A stretch of DNA of 40,494 nt from Gemmatimonadota bacterium (GTDB lineage: Bacteria > Gemmatimonadota > Gemmatimonadetes > Longimicrobiales > Longimicrobiaceae). The notes under the pieces are model-generated. The model was given only the letters and a program-made list of their open reading frames with translations, made no database searches and was not told where the DNA came from. Positions within the stretch are counted from its first letter, which is position 1, and each line of letters begins with the position of its first letter. Shown one piece after another: positions 1 to 17,386 of the stretch. The translations under genes and the position numbers were made by a program. The stretch is taken from NCBI GenBank assembly GCA_028287185.1, contig JAQBQD010000007.1, positions 1-40,494 of the forward strand, written 5' to 3'.

Positions 1-128
1 CGGGCGACAACGTGCAGATGGTGGTGGAGCTGATCACGCCGATCGCGATGGAGAAGGAGCTTCGCTTCGCCATCCGCGAGGGCGGACGCACCGTCGGCGC
101 CGGCGTCGTCACCGAGATCGTCGAGTAA
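1..128 (+). CDS. tuf: Elongation factor Tu, C-terminal end (partial)
   Basis: The window opens inside a frame (first full codon at base 3) that encodes the last 41 residues of EF-Tu and stops at TAA 126-128. It ends in the typical domain III strands, with a [17 protein letters not shown] stretch followed by TVGAGVV. EF-Tu is the GTPase that brings aminoacyl-tRNA to the ribosome. The start and the GTPase domain lie outside the window. The position just before rpmG, secE and nusG matches the common bacterial tuf-secE-nusG-rpl-rpoBC arrangement. Confidence 0.95.
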   Translation, partial: GDNVQMVVELITPIAMEKELRFAIREGGRTVGAGVVTEIVE

Positions 129-145
129 CAACCGGACGGACACCG

Positions 146-176
146 GGCGGAGGGGCGGCACGCTCGTCCCTCCGCC
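146..176 (+). terminator. Hairpin after tuf
   Basis: A perfect 9-bp stem (GGCGGAGGG at 146-154, CCCTCCGCC at 168-176) encloses a 13-base loop and is followed by the pyrimidine-rich TTCCGTTCCTTC. It lies 17 bases after the tuf stop and before rpmG. It may end or attenuate tuf transcription. There is no clean U-run, so read-through into rpmG-secE is also likely. Confidence 0.5.
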
Positions 177-203
177 TTCCGTTCCTTCACGAGGAGCCGA
201 GCC

Positions 204-353
204 ATGCGCGACAAGATCATCCTCGCCTGCAGCGAGTGCAAGGAGAGGAACTACCACATGACCAAGAACAAGCGCCTGCACCCCGAGCGCGTGGAGTACA
301 GCAAGTACTGCCCGCGGTGCAACGTCCACCGGGCGCACAAGGAAACCAAGTAG
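204..353 (+). CDS. rpmG: 50S ribosomal protein L33
   Basis: This 49-residue reading frame is a complete bacterial L33, a large-subunit protein near the tRNA exit site. It has the four-cysteine zinc ribbon: CSEC at residues 9-12 and CPRC at residues 36-39, so it is the C+ (zinc-binding) form. The order [27 protein letters not shown] is typical, and the length matches the family. The ATG at 204 is preceded by CGAGGAGC (190-197), a good ribosome binding site. It lies between tuf and secE, as in many phyla. Confidence 0.95.
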   Translation: MRDKIILACSECKERNYHMTKNKRLHPERVEYSKYCPRCNVHRAHKETK

Positions 354-362
354 CGTGCGGCG

Positions 363-383
363 GGGGCGCCCTGGTGGCGCCCC
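363..383 (+). terminator. Perfect hairpin between rpmG and secE
   Basis: The sequence GGGGCGCC (363-370), CTGGT loop, GGCGCCCC (376-383) forms a perfect 8-bp GC stem 9 bases after the rpmG stop. There is no T-tract. It may act as a partial terminator, an RNA-processing site or a 3' end stabiliser. Many genomes carry a tRNA-Trp gene at this point; no tRNA fold is visible here. Confidence 0.4.
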
Positions 384-445
384 GTCCGTCGTTGCGGGAC
401 CGGGTGCGCAGCCGCGCCCACACACGCTCACTTCATCACCGACGC

Positions 446-655
446 ATGGCCGACACCACTCGCACGGGCGTCTTCGACTTCGTTCGCGAGGTCATCGAGC
501 AGATCAAGAAGGTGACCTGGCCCGACCAGGCGCAGCTCCAGAACTCGACGATGATCATCGTCGTCTTCATGTTCCTGTGCGGGGCCATCATCCTCGCGAT
601 GGACCTGGGCGTCGCCGGGCTGCTGAAGCTGCTCACCTCCCTCTTCACCGGCTGA
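446..655 (+). CDS. secE: Preprotein translocase subunit SecE
   Basis: This 69-residue protein is the essential small subunit of the SecYEG protein-export channel. It is the short, single-membrane-segment form found in most bacteria (E. coli has three segments). Residues 9-25 carry the conserved amphipathic helix ending in the KKVTWP motif that packs against SecY. A hydrophobic helix from about residue 35 ([17 protein letters not shown]) follows. It sits 10 bases upstream of nusG, the usual secE-nusG pairing. No strong Shine-Dalgarno sequence is seen before the ATG at 446. Confidence 0.95.
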   Translation: MADTTRTGVFDFVREVIEQIKKVTWPDQAQLQNSTMIIVVFMFLCGAIILAMDLGVAGLLKLLTSLFTG

Positions 656-665
656 GGCGACATTG

Positions 666-1217
666 ATGGCTGAAGCCAGGTGGTACGCGATCCAGAGCTA
701 CTCGGGTCACGAGAACAAGGTGCTGCGGCTCATCCAGCGCAAGATCGACGAGGAGCCGGGCGCGCCCGAGGAGAAGGCGATCCAGGAGGTGCTGGTCCCC
801 ACGCGCGAAGAGGTGGAGATCCGCAACGGGAAGCGGGTGACGGTGACCCGCAAGCTCTACCCGGGCTACGTGCTGGTGAAGATGGTCTACAACCAGCGCA
901 CGGCCCACCTGATCAACAGCATCCAGGGCGTGCTCAAGTTCCTGGGCACGGGCGCCGAGCCGGCGCCGCTGCGCGACGAAGAGCTGGGCAAGATCCTCGG
1001 GCAGGAAGCCGAGGCCGAGGCGGTGCCCGACGAGCCGGTGGAGCTCATCCCGTTCAACATCGGGCAGGTCGTGGAGGTGGTCGATGGGCCCTTCAACGAC
1101 TTCAGCGGTACGGTGCAGGAGATCTACTCCGACAAGGGCAAGGTGAAGGTCGAGGTGTCGCTGTTCGGGCGCCCCACCAGCATCGAGCTGGACTACACGC
1201 AGCTCCGAGGCTTCTGA
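666..1217 (+). CDS. nusG: Transcription antitermination/termination factor NusG
   Basis: This 183-residue protein begins MAEARWYAIQSYSGHENKV, the hallmark of the NusG NGN domain, which binds the RNA polymerase clamp. The C-terminal KOW domain (about residues 127-183) contains the GPFNDFSGTV segment and ends in the typical LRGF-like tail. NusG increases elongation rate and links RNA polymerase to Rho or to ribosomal protein S10. The ATG at 666 is chosen over an in-frame TTG at 663 because ATG is the stronger codon and gives the usual N-terminus. There is no extra domain II insert. Confidence 0.96.
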   Translation: MAEARWYAIQSYSGHENKVLRLIQRKIDEEPGAPEEKAIQEVLVPTREEVEIRNGKRVTVTRKLYPGYVLVKMVYNQRTAHLINSIQGVLKFLGTGAEPAPLRDEELGKILGQEAEAEAVPDEPVELIPFNIGQVVEVVDGPFNDFSGTVQEIYSDKGKVKVEVSLFGRPTSIELDYTQLRGF

Positions 1218-1221
1218 AATT

Positions 1222-1302
1222 TTGACAGGCGTCAGGTGATGGTGGCCGGGAAGGCCGCCCACGCCGCCCGCCCGTGTCATCCGTGGACCCGTCACCTGTC
1301 AA
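1222..1302 (+). promoter_or_regulatory. Candidate structured leader of rplK-rplA
   Basis: The 94-base gap between nusG and rplK holds two mutually exclusive helices using the same 3' strand. TTGACAGG (1222-1229) can pair with CCTGTCAA (1295-1302), or CAGGTGA (1233-1239) can pair with TCACCTG (1292-1298). The 3' arm reaches into the AAGG that is the likely rplK ribosome binding site (1301-1304). In several bacteria L1 represses its own operon by binding the mRNA upstream of rplK; this leader is a candidate for such control. That role is inferred. The TTGACA here is not followed by a recognisable -10 box. Confidence 0.4.
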
Positions 1303-1311
1303 GGTTGCGAT

Positions 1312-1737
1312 ATGGCGAAGAAAGTCACTGGCTTCATCAAGCTCCAGGTTCCCGCAGGCGCCGCCAACCCGGCGCCCCCCGTCGGCCCCGCGCTGGGCCA
1401 GCACGGCGTGAACATCATGGAGTTCTGCAAGCAGTTCAACGCGCGCACGCAGGGTCAGCCGGGGATGATCATCCCCGTCGAGATCACCGTGTACGGAGAC
1501 CGCTCGTTCACCTTCATCACCAAGACGCCCCCCGCGGCCGTCCTGCTGAAGAAGGCCATCGGGCTCGACAAGGGCTCGGCGTCGTCCAAGAAGAACAAGG
1601 TCGGCAAGGTCACGCAGGCGCAGCTGCGCCAGATCGCGGAGACCAAGATGCCCGACCTGAACTCGGCGGACGTCGAGGGCGCCATGCGGCAGATCGCCGG
1701 CACCGCGCGCTCGATGGGCATCGAGGTCGTCGACTAG
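1312..1737 (+). CDS. rplK: 50S ribosomal protein L11
   Basis: This 141-residue protein is a full-length L11, part of the GTPase-associated stalk base and needed for RelA activation. The N-terminal domain has the proline-rich [18 protein letters not shown] motif (about residues 21-38), which contacts 23S rRNA and is the thiostrepton-site region. The C-terminal RNA-binding domain includes the conserved ARSMGIEV end. The ATG at 1312 follows AAGG with a 7-base gap. It is the first gene of the rplK-rplA pair; a 231-base spacer separates it from rplA. Confidence 0.97.
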   Translation: MAKKVTGFIKLQVPAGAANPAPPVGPALGQHGVNIMEFCKQFNARTQGQPGMIIPVEITVYGDRSFTFITKTPPAAVLLKKAIGLDKGSASSKKNKVGKVTQAQLRQIAETKMPDLNSADVEGAMRQIAGTARSMGIEVVD

Positions 1738-1968
1738 GCTTCCGCCGTTCGCGGAGGCGGGCAGGAAGCGCCGCGGCCCGCTCCTTAAAGGGCGGTCCCG
1801 GCGCCAGGCGGGAGATGTGGATCCCATGCGGAAGCGGAGCGGTCTCCCGCCCTTCCGTCGAACGCTCCCCCGGGAGCGGCGGCACGCAGGGGGTCTCGTC
1901 CAATCACCACCGAGGCGTGGGCGACGCACGGTGGGAGGACTCGTCCAGGAATTCGCCTGAGGGGGTAC
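1738..1968 (+). other. Unusually long spacer between rplK and rplA
   Basis: These 231 bases separate two genes that are usually almost contiguous. No open frame with a ribosome binding site is convincing. A short hairpin (TCCGC..GCGGA) follows the rplK stop directly. The rest is GC-rich with several short self-complementary pieces. It ends in GAGGGGG (1959-1965), the rplA ribosome binding site. It could be an RNA regulatory region or simply relaxed spacing. Confidence 0.5.
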
Positions 1969-2664
1969 ATGCCTAATCACGGAAAGAAGTTCCGCGAGGC
2001 GCTGGCCCGCGTTCCGGCGGGGCAGAGCTTCCCTCCGACCGAGGCCGTGGGCCTGGTCCGGGAGCTCGCCTTCGCCAAGTTCGACGAGACCGTCGAGGTC
2101 GCCGTCCGGCTTGGCGTCGATCCGCGCCACGCGGACCAGATCGTCCGCGGCGCGGTCGTCCTTCCCCACGGAACGGGGAAGACCGCCCGCGTGCTGGTGA
2201 TCGCCCAGGGCGACAAGGCGCGCGAGGCGGAGGAGGCCGGCGCCGACTTCGTCGGTGTCGAGTTCGTGCAGAAGATCAAGGACGGCTGGCTCGACTTCGA
2301 CGTCGCGGTCGCGACGCCGGACATGATGGGGCAGGTGGGCCAGCTGGGCCGGATCCTCGGTCCGCGCGGCCTGATGCCCACCCCCAAGGCCGGCACGGTG
2401 ACGATGGACGTCGCCAAGGCGGTCCGGGAGATCAAGGCCGGCAAGATCGAGTTCCGCGTGGACAAGACGGGGAACGTGCACGTGCCCATCGGCAAGGTCT
2501 CGTTCGAGTCCGAGAAGCTCGAGGAGAACCTGACCGCCTTCATGGACACCGTCATCCGCGCCAAGCCGGCGGCCGCCAAGGGCCAGTACGTCCGCGGCGT
2601 GACCGTGTCCAGCACGATGGGGCCCGGGGTTCCGGTCGACCACAACCTCTACCGCCGGGGCTGA
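1969..2664 (+). CDS. rplA: 50S ribosomal protein L1
   Basis: This 231-residue protein matches L1 along its length, from the N-terminal GKKFREAL segment to the C-terminal GPGVPVD end. It includes the diagnostic [18 protein letters not shown] motif of domain II. L1 forms the mobile L1 stalk of the large subunit at the E site and often represses its own operon by binding mRNA. The ATG at 1969 has the strong GAGGGGG site 3 bases upstream of it. The stop at 2662-2664 is one base from the rplJ start, so the two are probably coupled in translation. Confidence 0.97.
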   Translation: MPNHGKKFREALARVPAGQSFPPTEAVGLVRELAFAKFDETVEVAVRLGVDPRHADQIVRGAVVLPHGTGKTARVLVIAQGDKAREAEEAGADFVGVEFVQKIKDGWLDFDVAVATPDMMGQVGQLGRILGPRGLMPTPKAGTVTMDVAKAVREIKAGKIEFRVDKTGNVHVPIGKVSFESEKLEENLTAFMDTVIRAKPAAAKGQYVRGVTVSSTMGPGVPVDHNLYRRG

Positions 2665-2665
2665 G

Positions 2666-3199
2666 ATGAAGAGACAGGAGAAGGATGCCTTCGTCGGAGA
2701 GCTCCAGCAGAAGCTCGGCGAGGCGAGCGCGTTCTACCTGACCGACTTCACGGGCCTGAACGTGAAGCAGATCACGAAGCTGCGCGCCCGCCTGCGGCAG
2801 AACGGCGTGGAGTACGTGGTGGTCAAGAACACGCTGGCCCAGCGCGCCCTCCAGGGCCTCGAGCTGCCGGACGTGGCGGGCTTCTTCACCGGCGCCACGG
2901 GGGTCGCGATCGGCCGGCAGGACGCGGTCGCGGCGGCCAGGGTGCTGACGGAGTTCGCGCGCGAGTTCGGCGATCGCCCGACCGTGAAGGTCGGCGTCGT
3001 GGAGCGGAAGGAGTACAGCCCCGAGCAGGTCAAGGCGCTGGCCACCCTGCCCTCGAAGGAAGTGCTCCTGGCCCAGCTCGCGGGCGGCCTGCAGGCGCCG
3101 ATGGCGCGGCTGGCCGGCGGCATGAGCCAGATCCTCGCCGGGTTCGCCCGCGCGGTGGACGCCCTTCGGCAGCAGCGCGAGGGCGGCGCCCAAGCCTGA
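2666..3199 (+). CDS. rplJ: 50S ribosomal protein L10
   Basis: This 177-residue protein is L10, the stalk-base protein that anchors the L7/L12 dimers. The N-terminal rRNA-binding part carries the usual TDFTGLNVKQITKLRARLR and VVKNTLAQRAL motifs. The C-terminal helix (from about residue 140) is the L12-docking helix. The start lies one base after the rplA stop, so the usual long rplJ leader where L10 autoregulates is absent here. Instead there is a 146-base spacer after it, before rplL. Confidence 0.96.
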   Translation: MKRQEKDAFVGELQQKLGEASAFYLTDFTGLNVKQITKLRARLRQNGVEYVVVKNTLAQRALQGLELPDVAGFFTGATGVAIGRQDAVAAARVLTEFAREFGDRPTVKVGVVERKEYSPEQVKALATLPSKEVLLAQLAGGLQAPMARLAGGMSQILAGFARAVDALRQQREGGAQA

Positions 3200-3345
3200 G
3201 CCTTTTGCCCCGGGCGAGCGTCCCCGGCCGCATGCGCGGCGGGAGGCCGAAGGGGGCGAGTGCGGCTGGAGCGGGAGGTCCCGCGCGGTCGATGGAGATC
3301 CCGGTTTTCACGTAACCCGACCTACCGAAGAACAGGAGCCTACAG

Positions 3346-3735
3346 ATGGCGACGCTTACCCGTGACGAGCTGCTCGACGCGATCGGCAACATGACCGTGC
3401 TCGAGCTCTCCGAGTTCGTGAAGTCTTTCGAGGAGAAGTTCGGCGTGACCGCGGCCGCCCCGGTGGCCATGGCCGCCGCGGCGGGCGCCGGCGGCGGTGC
3501 CGCCGCCCCGGCCGTCGAGGAGCAGACGGAGTTCGACGTCATCCTCGAGGCCGCCGGCGAGAAGAAGATCCAGGTCATCAAGGTGGTGCGCGAGATCACC
3601 GCCCTGGGCCTGAAGGAGGCCAAGGACCTGGTCGACGGCGCTCCGAAGCCGGTGAAGGAAGGCGTCGGCAGGGACGAAGCCAACGCGATCAAGGCCAAGC
3701 TCGAGGAGCAGGGCGCGACCGTCAAGGTGAAGTAA
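3346..3735 (+). CDS. rplL: 50S ribosomal protein L7/L12
   Basis: This 129-residue protein is L7/L12, the multi-copy stalk protein that recruits translation GTPases. It has the N-terminal dimerisation helix ([18 protein letters not shown]), an Ala/Gly-rich hinge (about residues 37-58) and a C-terminal factor-binding domain with [11 protein letters not shown] and [10 protein letters not shown]. The ATG at 3346 follows AGGAG (3331-3335) in the preceding 146-base spacer. A 249-base gap separates it from rpoB, where many bacteria place a terminator/attenuator that sets the L12 to RNA polymerase ratio. Confidence 0.97.
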   Translation: MATLTRDELLDAIGNMTVLELSEFVKSFEEKFGVTAAAPVAMAAAAGAGGGAAAPAVEEQTEFDVILEAAGEKKIQVIKVVREITALGLKEAKDLVDGAPKPVKEGVGRDEANAIKAKLEEQGATVKVK

Positions 3736-3984
3736 GTCCGGACGTTCGGACGGCGGGGGTGCTTCCCGGGGTATCCCGGGCCCCCCGCCGCCCGGCGCCG
3801 GATCTCCGGGCCCACCGCGGCCCGGCCACCGGCGCCCCACGTTTGGACCCACTTCCGAGACGGACGGCGCATGGCTTATCGGCCGCTGCTTACATAGACA
3901 CGGACGGTCCGACACCCCGCCGAGGTTTCGGTCGGGGTCGTTTGCGCTTCCGCGAAACCCACGCTCGCTAAGAGGGAGACCCAC

Positions 3985-9300
<5,316 letters not shown>

Positions 9301-9412
9301 GGCGACGGCTCCGGCCGCTCCCGAAAGGGGGCGCGCCGGGGCCCTGCGGGGACTCCAGGCGAAGAAACGCTGCCCCGGGCGGCTACACCACAAAGAAAGA
9401 AGGGGACACAGG

Positions 9413-13624
<4,212 letters not shown>

Positions 13625-13648
13625 AGCCGCGGCCGGTGCGGTACGGCA

Positions 13649-13699
13649 GGAAAACAGGGCGGCCCCGGTGCGATGTGCACCGGGGCCGCCCTGTTTTCC
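13649..13699 (+). terminator. rpoC terminator, perfect 23-bp stem
   Basis: The arms 13649-13671 and 13677-13699 are perfectly complementary over 23 bp, with a 5-base loop GATGT. The left arm begins GGAAAACAGGG and the right arm ends CCCTGTTTTCC, so an A-run and a T-run face each other and the element can work in both directions. It starts 25 bases after the rpoC stop. The symmetry is unusually complete for an intrinsic terminator. Confidence 0.85.
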
Positions 13700-13746
13700 C
13701 GCTGTCCACCACCCTCCGCCGGCTCCCCGGGACTCCATCACTCACC

Positions 13747-13797
13747 CACATACGAAGAGCGGAGCCGGGATCGTCACGGCTCCGCTCTTCGTATGTG
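13747..13797. terminator. Second perfect hairpin downstream of rpoC
   Basis: CACATACGAAGAGCGGAGCC (13747-13766) pairs perfectly with 13778-13797, and one more G-C pair closes the loop, giving 21 bp around a 9-base loop. There is no U-run. It lies between the rpoC terminator and the end of a minus-strand small gene (stop at 13888). It most likely serves as a second, opposite-facing terminator for the minus-strand genes. Confidence 0.65.
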
Positions 13798-13887
13798 TCG
13801 ACCCTACATCGGCCGCGTCGTCGGCCGTCCCATCGACCGGCGTTCGCCAGGCGGGGAGGATCGCCCGTCAGCCGGTGCGGCGATGGC

Positions 13888-14058
13888 TCAGCGGCCCGGA
13901 GCGCCGCCCATGCCCGACCACGGGGTCAGGAACGTCACCATGAGGATGGGGACGAGGGGGATCATCAGGATCCCGATCACCCAGAGCACCACCTCCATCA
14001 TGGAGTAGTCGTCCTCGGGCGCGGCGTCCGCGGTGCGCGGGATGTCGATGTCTGCCAT
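13888..14058 (-). CDS. Small single-helix membrane protein, unrecognised
   Basis: This 56-residue frame starts at ATG 14058 (MADIDIPRTADAAPEDDYSM). It has an acidic N-terminus, then one hydrophobic helix from about residue 30 to 47 containing two prolines, and a short Gly/Pro-rich tail. The shape suggests a small inner-membrane protein with one pass. No family was recognised. The ribosome binding site is weak. It lies 190 bases downstream of the FadJ-like gene on the same strand and 264 bases from rpoC, facing it. It could also be an accidental frame, but hydrophobic residues are grouped too neatly for that to be the favoured view. Confidence 0.5.
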   Translation of the reverse strand: MADIDIPRTADAAPEDDYSMMEVVLWVIGILMIPLVPILMVTFLTPWSGMGGAPGR

Positions 14059-14248
14059 GGTCTCGCTGGGGTGCCCGCGCGCCGGAGCGCCGCGTTGGTT
14101 TCCGTTTCCGTCCGTCCCGGATGCCGCGCACGCTCGCGCCGCCCGGTCCGGAACGCGACATACTAGCACCGCGCCCAGCGTCTGTCCAGACGCCGCGGAC
14201 GCCCTCCCCGCCGGCCGTCGACGGCGCGTGCCCGTCCGCCGGGCCGTG

Positions 14249-16510
14249 TCACCCGTCGTGGAAGCCGCGCCCTTCGTCCGCCAGCCGCCGGAGCCGCGCG
14301 CCGGGCTCGAAGCGCGGGCCGTGCCGTTCCCGCAGCGCGCGGAGCGATGCGACCACGGCGGGGAGGCCGATGCGGTCCGCGTGGAAGAGCAGCCCGCCGC
14401 GGAACGCCGGGAACCCGAAGCCGATCATCATCGCCAGGTCGACCTCGTCCGGGCCGCCGGCGATGCCTTCCTCCAGCACCGCCGCCGCTTCGTTCACCAG
14501 CGACAGCAGCAGCCGTCCGAGGATCGCCGGGCCGTCCGGCGCCGGCCTCGGTACGCCATCGCCCTCGCGGACCAGCGCGGCGATCTCCGGCGCCGGCCTC
14601 GGCTCGTGCCGCGCGGCATACGTGTAGAACCCACGCCCCGCGCGCACGCCCAGAACCTCGCGGCGCACGAGCATCTCCAGCGCATCCGCCGAGCGTACGG
14701 GGTCGCCGCCCGATCCATGCACCGCGGCGGCGACGCGGGCCAGCGACGCGGTGCCGATGCGGTCGGCCAGCGCCAGCGGGCCCTCGGCCATCCCGAAGCC
14801 GCGGGCGGCGCCGTCCACCTGCGCGACGCTCGCGCCTTCCCCGAGCAGGGCGACGGCCTCCTGCACGTAGACCGCGGCCAGCCGGTGCAGGAGGCCGCCG
14901 GGCGCGTCCGCCACCGCGACGGCGGGAAGCTCCAGCCGCTGCGCCAGCTCCACCAGCGACGCCACCGTCCGCGGCGAGGTGCGCGCGCCGCGGACGACCT
15001 CGGCGATGCGCGCGTCCTCGGGGGAGGGAAAGAGGCGCAGGCCCGCCAGCGACTCCGGCCGGGCCAGGTCGCAGGCGATGGCGTCCACGGGGATGGCGAG
15101 CGCGGTCGCGGCGAGCACGGCGCCCTCGCGAAGGTGGTCCTCCGCCTCGCGCAGCACCGTGCGCTTCCGCTCCTCGCTGCCCACCAGCACCTCCACCGCC
15201 AGGTCCACGGTGCCGAAGCCGCCGAAGCCCTGTGCCCCCGTCACGCGCTCGCGGGACGCGATCGAATCGGCGCGCGACAGGCTGCCGTTCGACCGCTCCC
15301 AGCGCAGCGCATCGGCCGCGAAGCGCACGGCCTCGGCGACGGCGGCGCGGTCGGGGTCGCGGACGCGGACCTCCATCCCCCGCGCGGCCAGGCGGTGGGC
15401 CAGCGCCCCGGCCGAGACCCCTCCGCCCAGCAGGGCGACCGTGTCCAGGCGCGCGGGGGTCTCCGCGGAGTCCGTCACCGGCCCGCGGGCGACGCGGCGG
15501 AGGGAGAAGGCGTGCATCAGCCCCCGCGCCTCGTCCGTCACCGCCAGCTCGCCGAACGCACGGGCCTCCAGCGCGAACGCGGCGTCCAGCGGCAGCCCGA
15601 TCCCTTCCGCGACCACCTCCAGCGCGCGCAGGCCAGCGGGGTTGTGCGCGGCTTCCGGAGCCCGGAGCCCGCGCCGGACCCGGGCGAACAGCGCCCGCCG
15701 GCCGGGTGCGGTGTCTTCCACCAGCCGCCGCGCCACTCCGCGGCGCGCGCCCGTGCGCCGGCGCCCGCGCTCCAGCCGCTCGCGCACGAAGTCCGCCACC
15801 CGCGCGTCCATCTCCGCCGCGGCAAAGACCGCATCCACCAGCCCGAGCGCCTTCGCCTCGGATGCATCGACCGAACGGCCCGTGAGGATCAGCCCCAGCG
15901 CCGAGCGCGCGCCCACCAGGCGGGGCAGGCGCACGGTGCCGCCCAGCGCGGCGATCAGCCCGTAGCGCACCTCCGGGAAGCCGAGCAGGGTGTTCGCGGA
16001 GTCCGCCGCCAGCCGGTACGAGCACGCCAGCGCCAGCTCCGCGCCCGCGCCCAGGCAGGCGCCGCGGAGGGCGGCGAAGGTCGGCACGGCCAGCGTCTCC
16101 AGGCGCCGCAGCACGGCCTGCCCGCGCCGCGCCAGCGCCTCGCCGGCGGCCGCGTCGGGGATCGCGCGCACCTCGCGCAGGTCCGCGCCGGAGATCCACG
16201 TCGCCGGCAGCGCACTGCGGACGACCACCGCGCGGACCGCATCCACCGTCACGCCGTGCTCCACCTCGGCCAGGATCGCGTCCAGCCTGTCGAGCGCCGC
16301 CGTGCCCAGCACGTTCGGACCGCCGCCGGCCGCGCTGAAGACAATGGACGCGATGCCGCCGCCGTCCACGCGCAGGTGCGGGTCGCCCGCGCGAAGGGGC
16401 GATCCGGAGATGTCGTCCAGCGGCGCTTCCTCGACGGTCAACGGGTGGTCCTCAGGCGAGAAAGGGAGTCGACGCACATCCGCCGGCTCGGCCGATGGGT
16501 TCCGCTGCAT
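14249..16510 (-). CDS. FadJ-like enoyl-CoA hydratase with degenerate dehydrogenase half
   Basis: This 753-residue protein has the two-part layout of the fatty-acid oxidation alpha subunit (FadJ/FadB). The N-terminal crotonase domain keeps the oxyanion-hole and acid residues: ISGADL, GAGAEL with Glu158, and FPEVRYGL with Glu180, so hydratase activity is plausible. The second half (from about residue 355) keeps the 3-hydroxyacyl-CoA dehydrogenase fold pattern, but key motifs are changed. The Rossmann loop reads GGGVSAG; the SNTS motif is replaced by ATALAI (468-473); the catalytic GMHFFNP is replaced by GLRLFPSP with Arg492 in the His place. Beta-oxidation dehydrogenation is therefore doubtful. 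ATG 16510 is preferred over GTG 16519 because GGTGGG precedes it. The upstream neighbour is a FadR-like regulator. Confidence 0.85.
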   Translation of the reverse strand: MQRNPSAEPADVRRLPFSPEDHPLTVEEAPLDDISGSPLRAGDPHLRVDGGGIASIVFSAAGGGPNVLGTAALDRLDAILAEVEHGVTVDAVRAVVVRSALPATWISGADLREVRAIPDAAAGEALARRGQAVLRRLETLAVPTFAALRGACLGAGAELALACSYRLAADSANTLLGFPEVRYGLIAALGGTVRLPRLVGARSALGLILTGRSVDASEAKALGLVDAVFAAAEMDARVADFVRERLERGRRRTGARRGVARRLVEDTAPGRRALFARVRRGLRAPEAAHNPAGLRALEVVAEGIGLPLDAAFALEARAFGELAVTDEARGLMHAFSLRRVARGPVTDSAETPARLDTVALLGGGVSAGALAHRLAARGMEVRVRDPDRAAVAEAVRFAADALRWERSNGSLSRADSIASRERVTGAQGFGGFGTVDLAVEVLVGSEERKRTVLREAEDHLREGAVLAATALAIPVDAIACDLARPESLAGLRLFPSPEDARIAEVVRGARTSPRTVASLVELAQRLELPAVAVADAPGGLLHRLAAVYVQEAVALLGEGASVAQVDGAARGFGMAEGPLALADRIGTASLARVAAAVHGSGGDPVRSADALEMLVRREVLGVRAGRGFYTYAARHEPRPAPEIAALVREGDGVPRPAPDGPAILGRLLLSLVNEAAAVLEEGIAGGPDEVDLAMMIGFGFPAFRGGLLFHADRIGLPAVVASLRALRERHGPRFEPGARLRRLADEGRGFHDG

Positions 16511-16690
16511 CGGACCCACCGGCGATTCGTCCGATCAAACGAAGGAAGCGAGCCGTCGCATGGTGCGAGGCCCGCTCCCGAAGATCCCCCGCGTACGACG
16601 CGCTCGCGGACACCGTGGACCCGTGGACCCGATCCGCGGGCCGCGGAGGACGCGGGCGACGGCGGCGACCGAGGTCGACCCGACGCCGCG

Positions 16691-17296
16691 TCAGGGCGCG
16701 GGAGCGAGGCCGCGGTAGAAGGTGTCGGCGACGCGGTCGGCGAGGGGGACGAGGGGGCGCGAGCGGTCGCCCAGCAGCCACTCCAGCTCGATCTCCTCCA
16801 GCAGCCCGATGAGCATGCGGCGGGCGAGGGGGATGGCCACGCCCTCGCGCAGGGCGTTCTCGGCGCCGCCGCTGCCCAGCAGCTCGTCGATGGCCTGCGC
16901 GTACAGCTTCAGCACGTCGCGCACGGCGCCGCCGTAGAACTTGCTGGACTGGCGGGACTCCAGCAGCAGCACCGTCGCCAGCGCCGGATCGGCCTCGATG
17001 CTCTCGAACTGCAGGCGGATGAAGCGCGCCAGGCGCTGCTCGAACGACAGCTCCGAGGGCAGCACGTCGCGAACGGAGGCGCAGAACTCGTTCACCTTCT
17101 CGCGGAAGGCGGTGAGCAGCAGGTCGTCCTTGCCGTCGAAGTACAGGTAGATGGTGCCCTCGGCCACGCCCGCGCCGGCGGCGATGTCGCGGATGCGCGC
17201 GGCGAAGAACCCGTTCTCGGCGAAGACCCGCACCGCCGACTCCAGGATCGTCCGCCGCTTGGCCTCGCGGCCGCCGGTGAGTGATGGCTCATTCAT
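16691..17296 (-). CDS. TetR-family regulator, FadR-like
   Basis: This 201-residue protein has an N-terminal TetR helix-turn-helix: KRRTILESAVRVFAENGF, then RIRDIAAGAGVAEGTIYLYF (about residues 12-50). The C-terminal ligand domain, with LESRQSSKFY, resembles Bacillus FadR (YsiA), which senses long-chain acyl-CoA and represses beta-oxidation genes. The next gene downstream on the same strand, 171 bases away, is the FadJ-like protein, which supports that role. ATG 17296 is chosen because the family starts just before the KRR..I segment; longer in-frame starts would add a Pro/Gly-rich tail. The ligand and targets are inferred. Confidence 0.85.
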   Translation of the reverse strand: MNEPSLTGGREAKRRTILESAVRVFAENGFFAARIRDIAAGAGVAEGTIYLYFDGKDDLLLTAFREKVNEFCASVRDVLPSELSFEQRLARFIRLQFESIEADPALATVLLLESRQSSKFYGGAVRDVLKLYAQAIDELLGSGGAENALREGVAIPLARRMLIGLLEEIELEWLLGDRSRPLVPLADRVADTFYRGLAPAP

Positions 17297-17332
17297 GGCG
17301 CGAAGGATACCGCCGGGTCCCGGACGAGGCAA

Positions 17333-17356
17333 GGCCGGAGCGTCGCCGCCCCGGCC
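17333..17356 (-). terminator. Weak hairpin between surface protein and regulator genes
   Basis: GGCCGG (17333-17338) pairs with CCGGCC (17351-17356). An inner GCG/CGC pairing around a TCGC loop follows after one mismatch. It lies in the 90-base gap between the stop of the large outer-membrane gene and the TetR start, both on the minus strand. Without a U-run it may only attenuate. Confidence 0.3.
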
Positions 17357-17386
17357 CTGCATCATCCGTCCGCCGCGCCAGCCGCG

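Noticed and set aside
354..445. tRNA-Trp between rpmG and secE
   Set aside because: Common at this place in other genomes, but no cloverleaf or TTCGA-type arm is visible; only an 8-bp hairpin.
1222..1250. TTGACA as a -35 promoter for rplK
   Set aside because: At 17 bases downstream the sequence is GC-only, with no -10-like hexamer. The motif is better explained as an arm of the leader helix.
3736..3984. Promoter inside the rplL-rpoB gap (CTTACATAGAC near 3890)
   Set aside because: The AT-richer spot could be a -10, but there is no matching -35 and the gap could also hold an attenuator. It is too weak to call.
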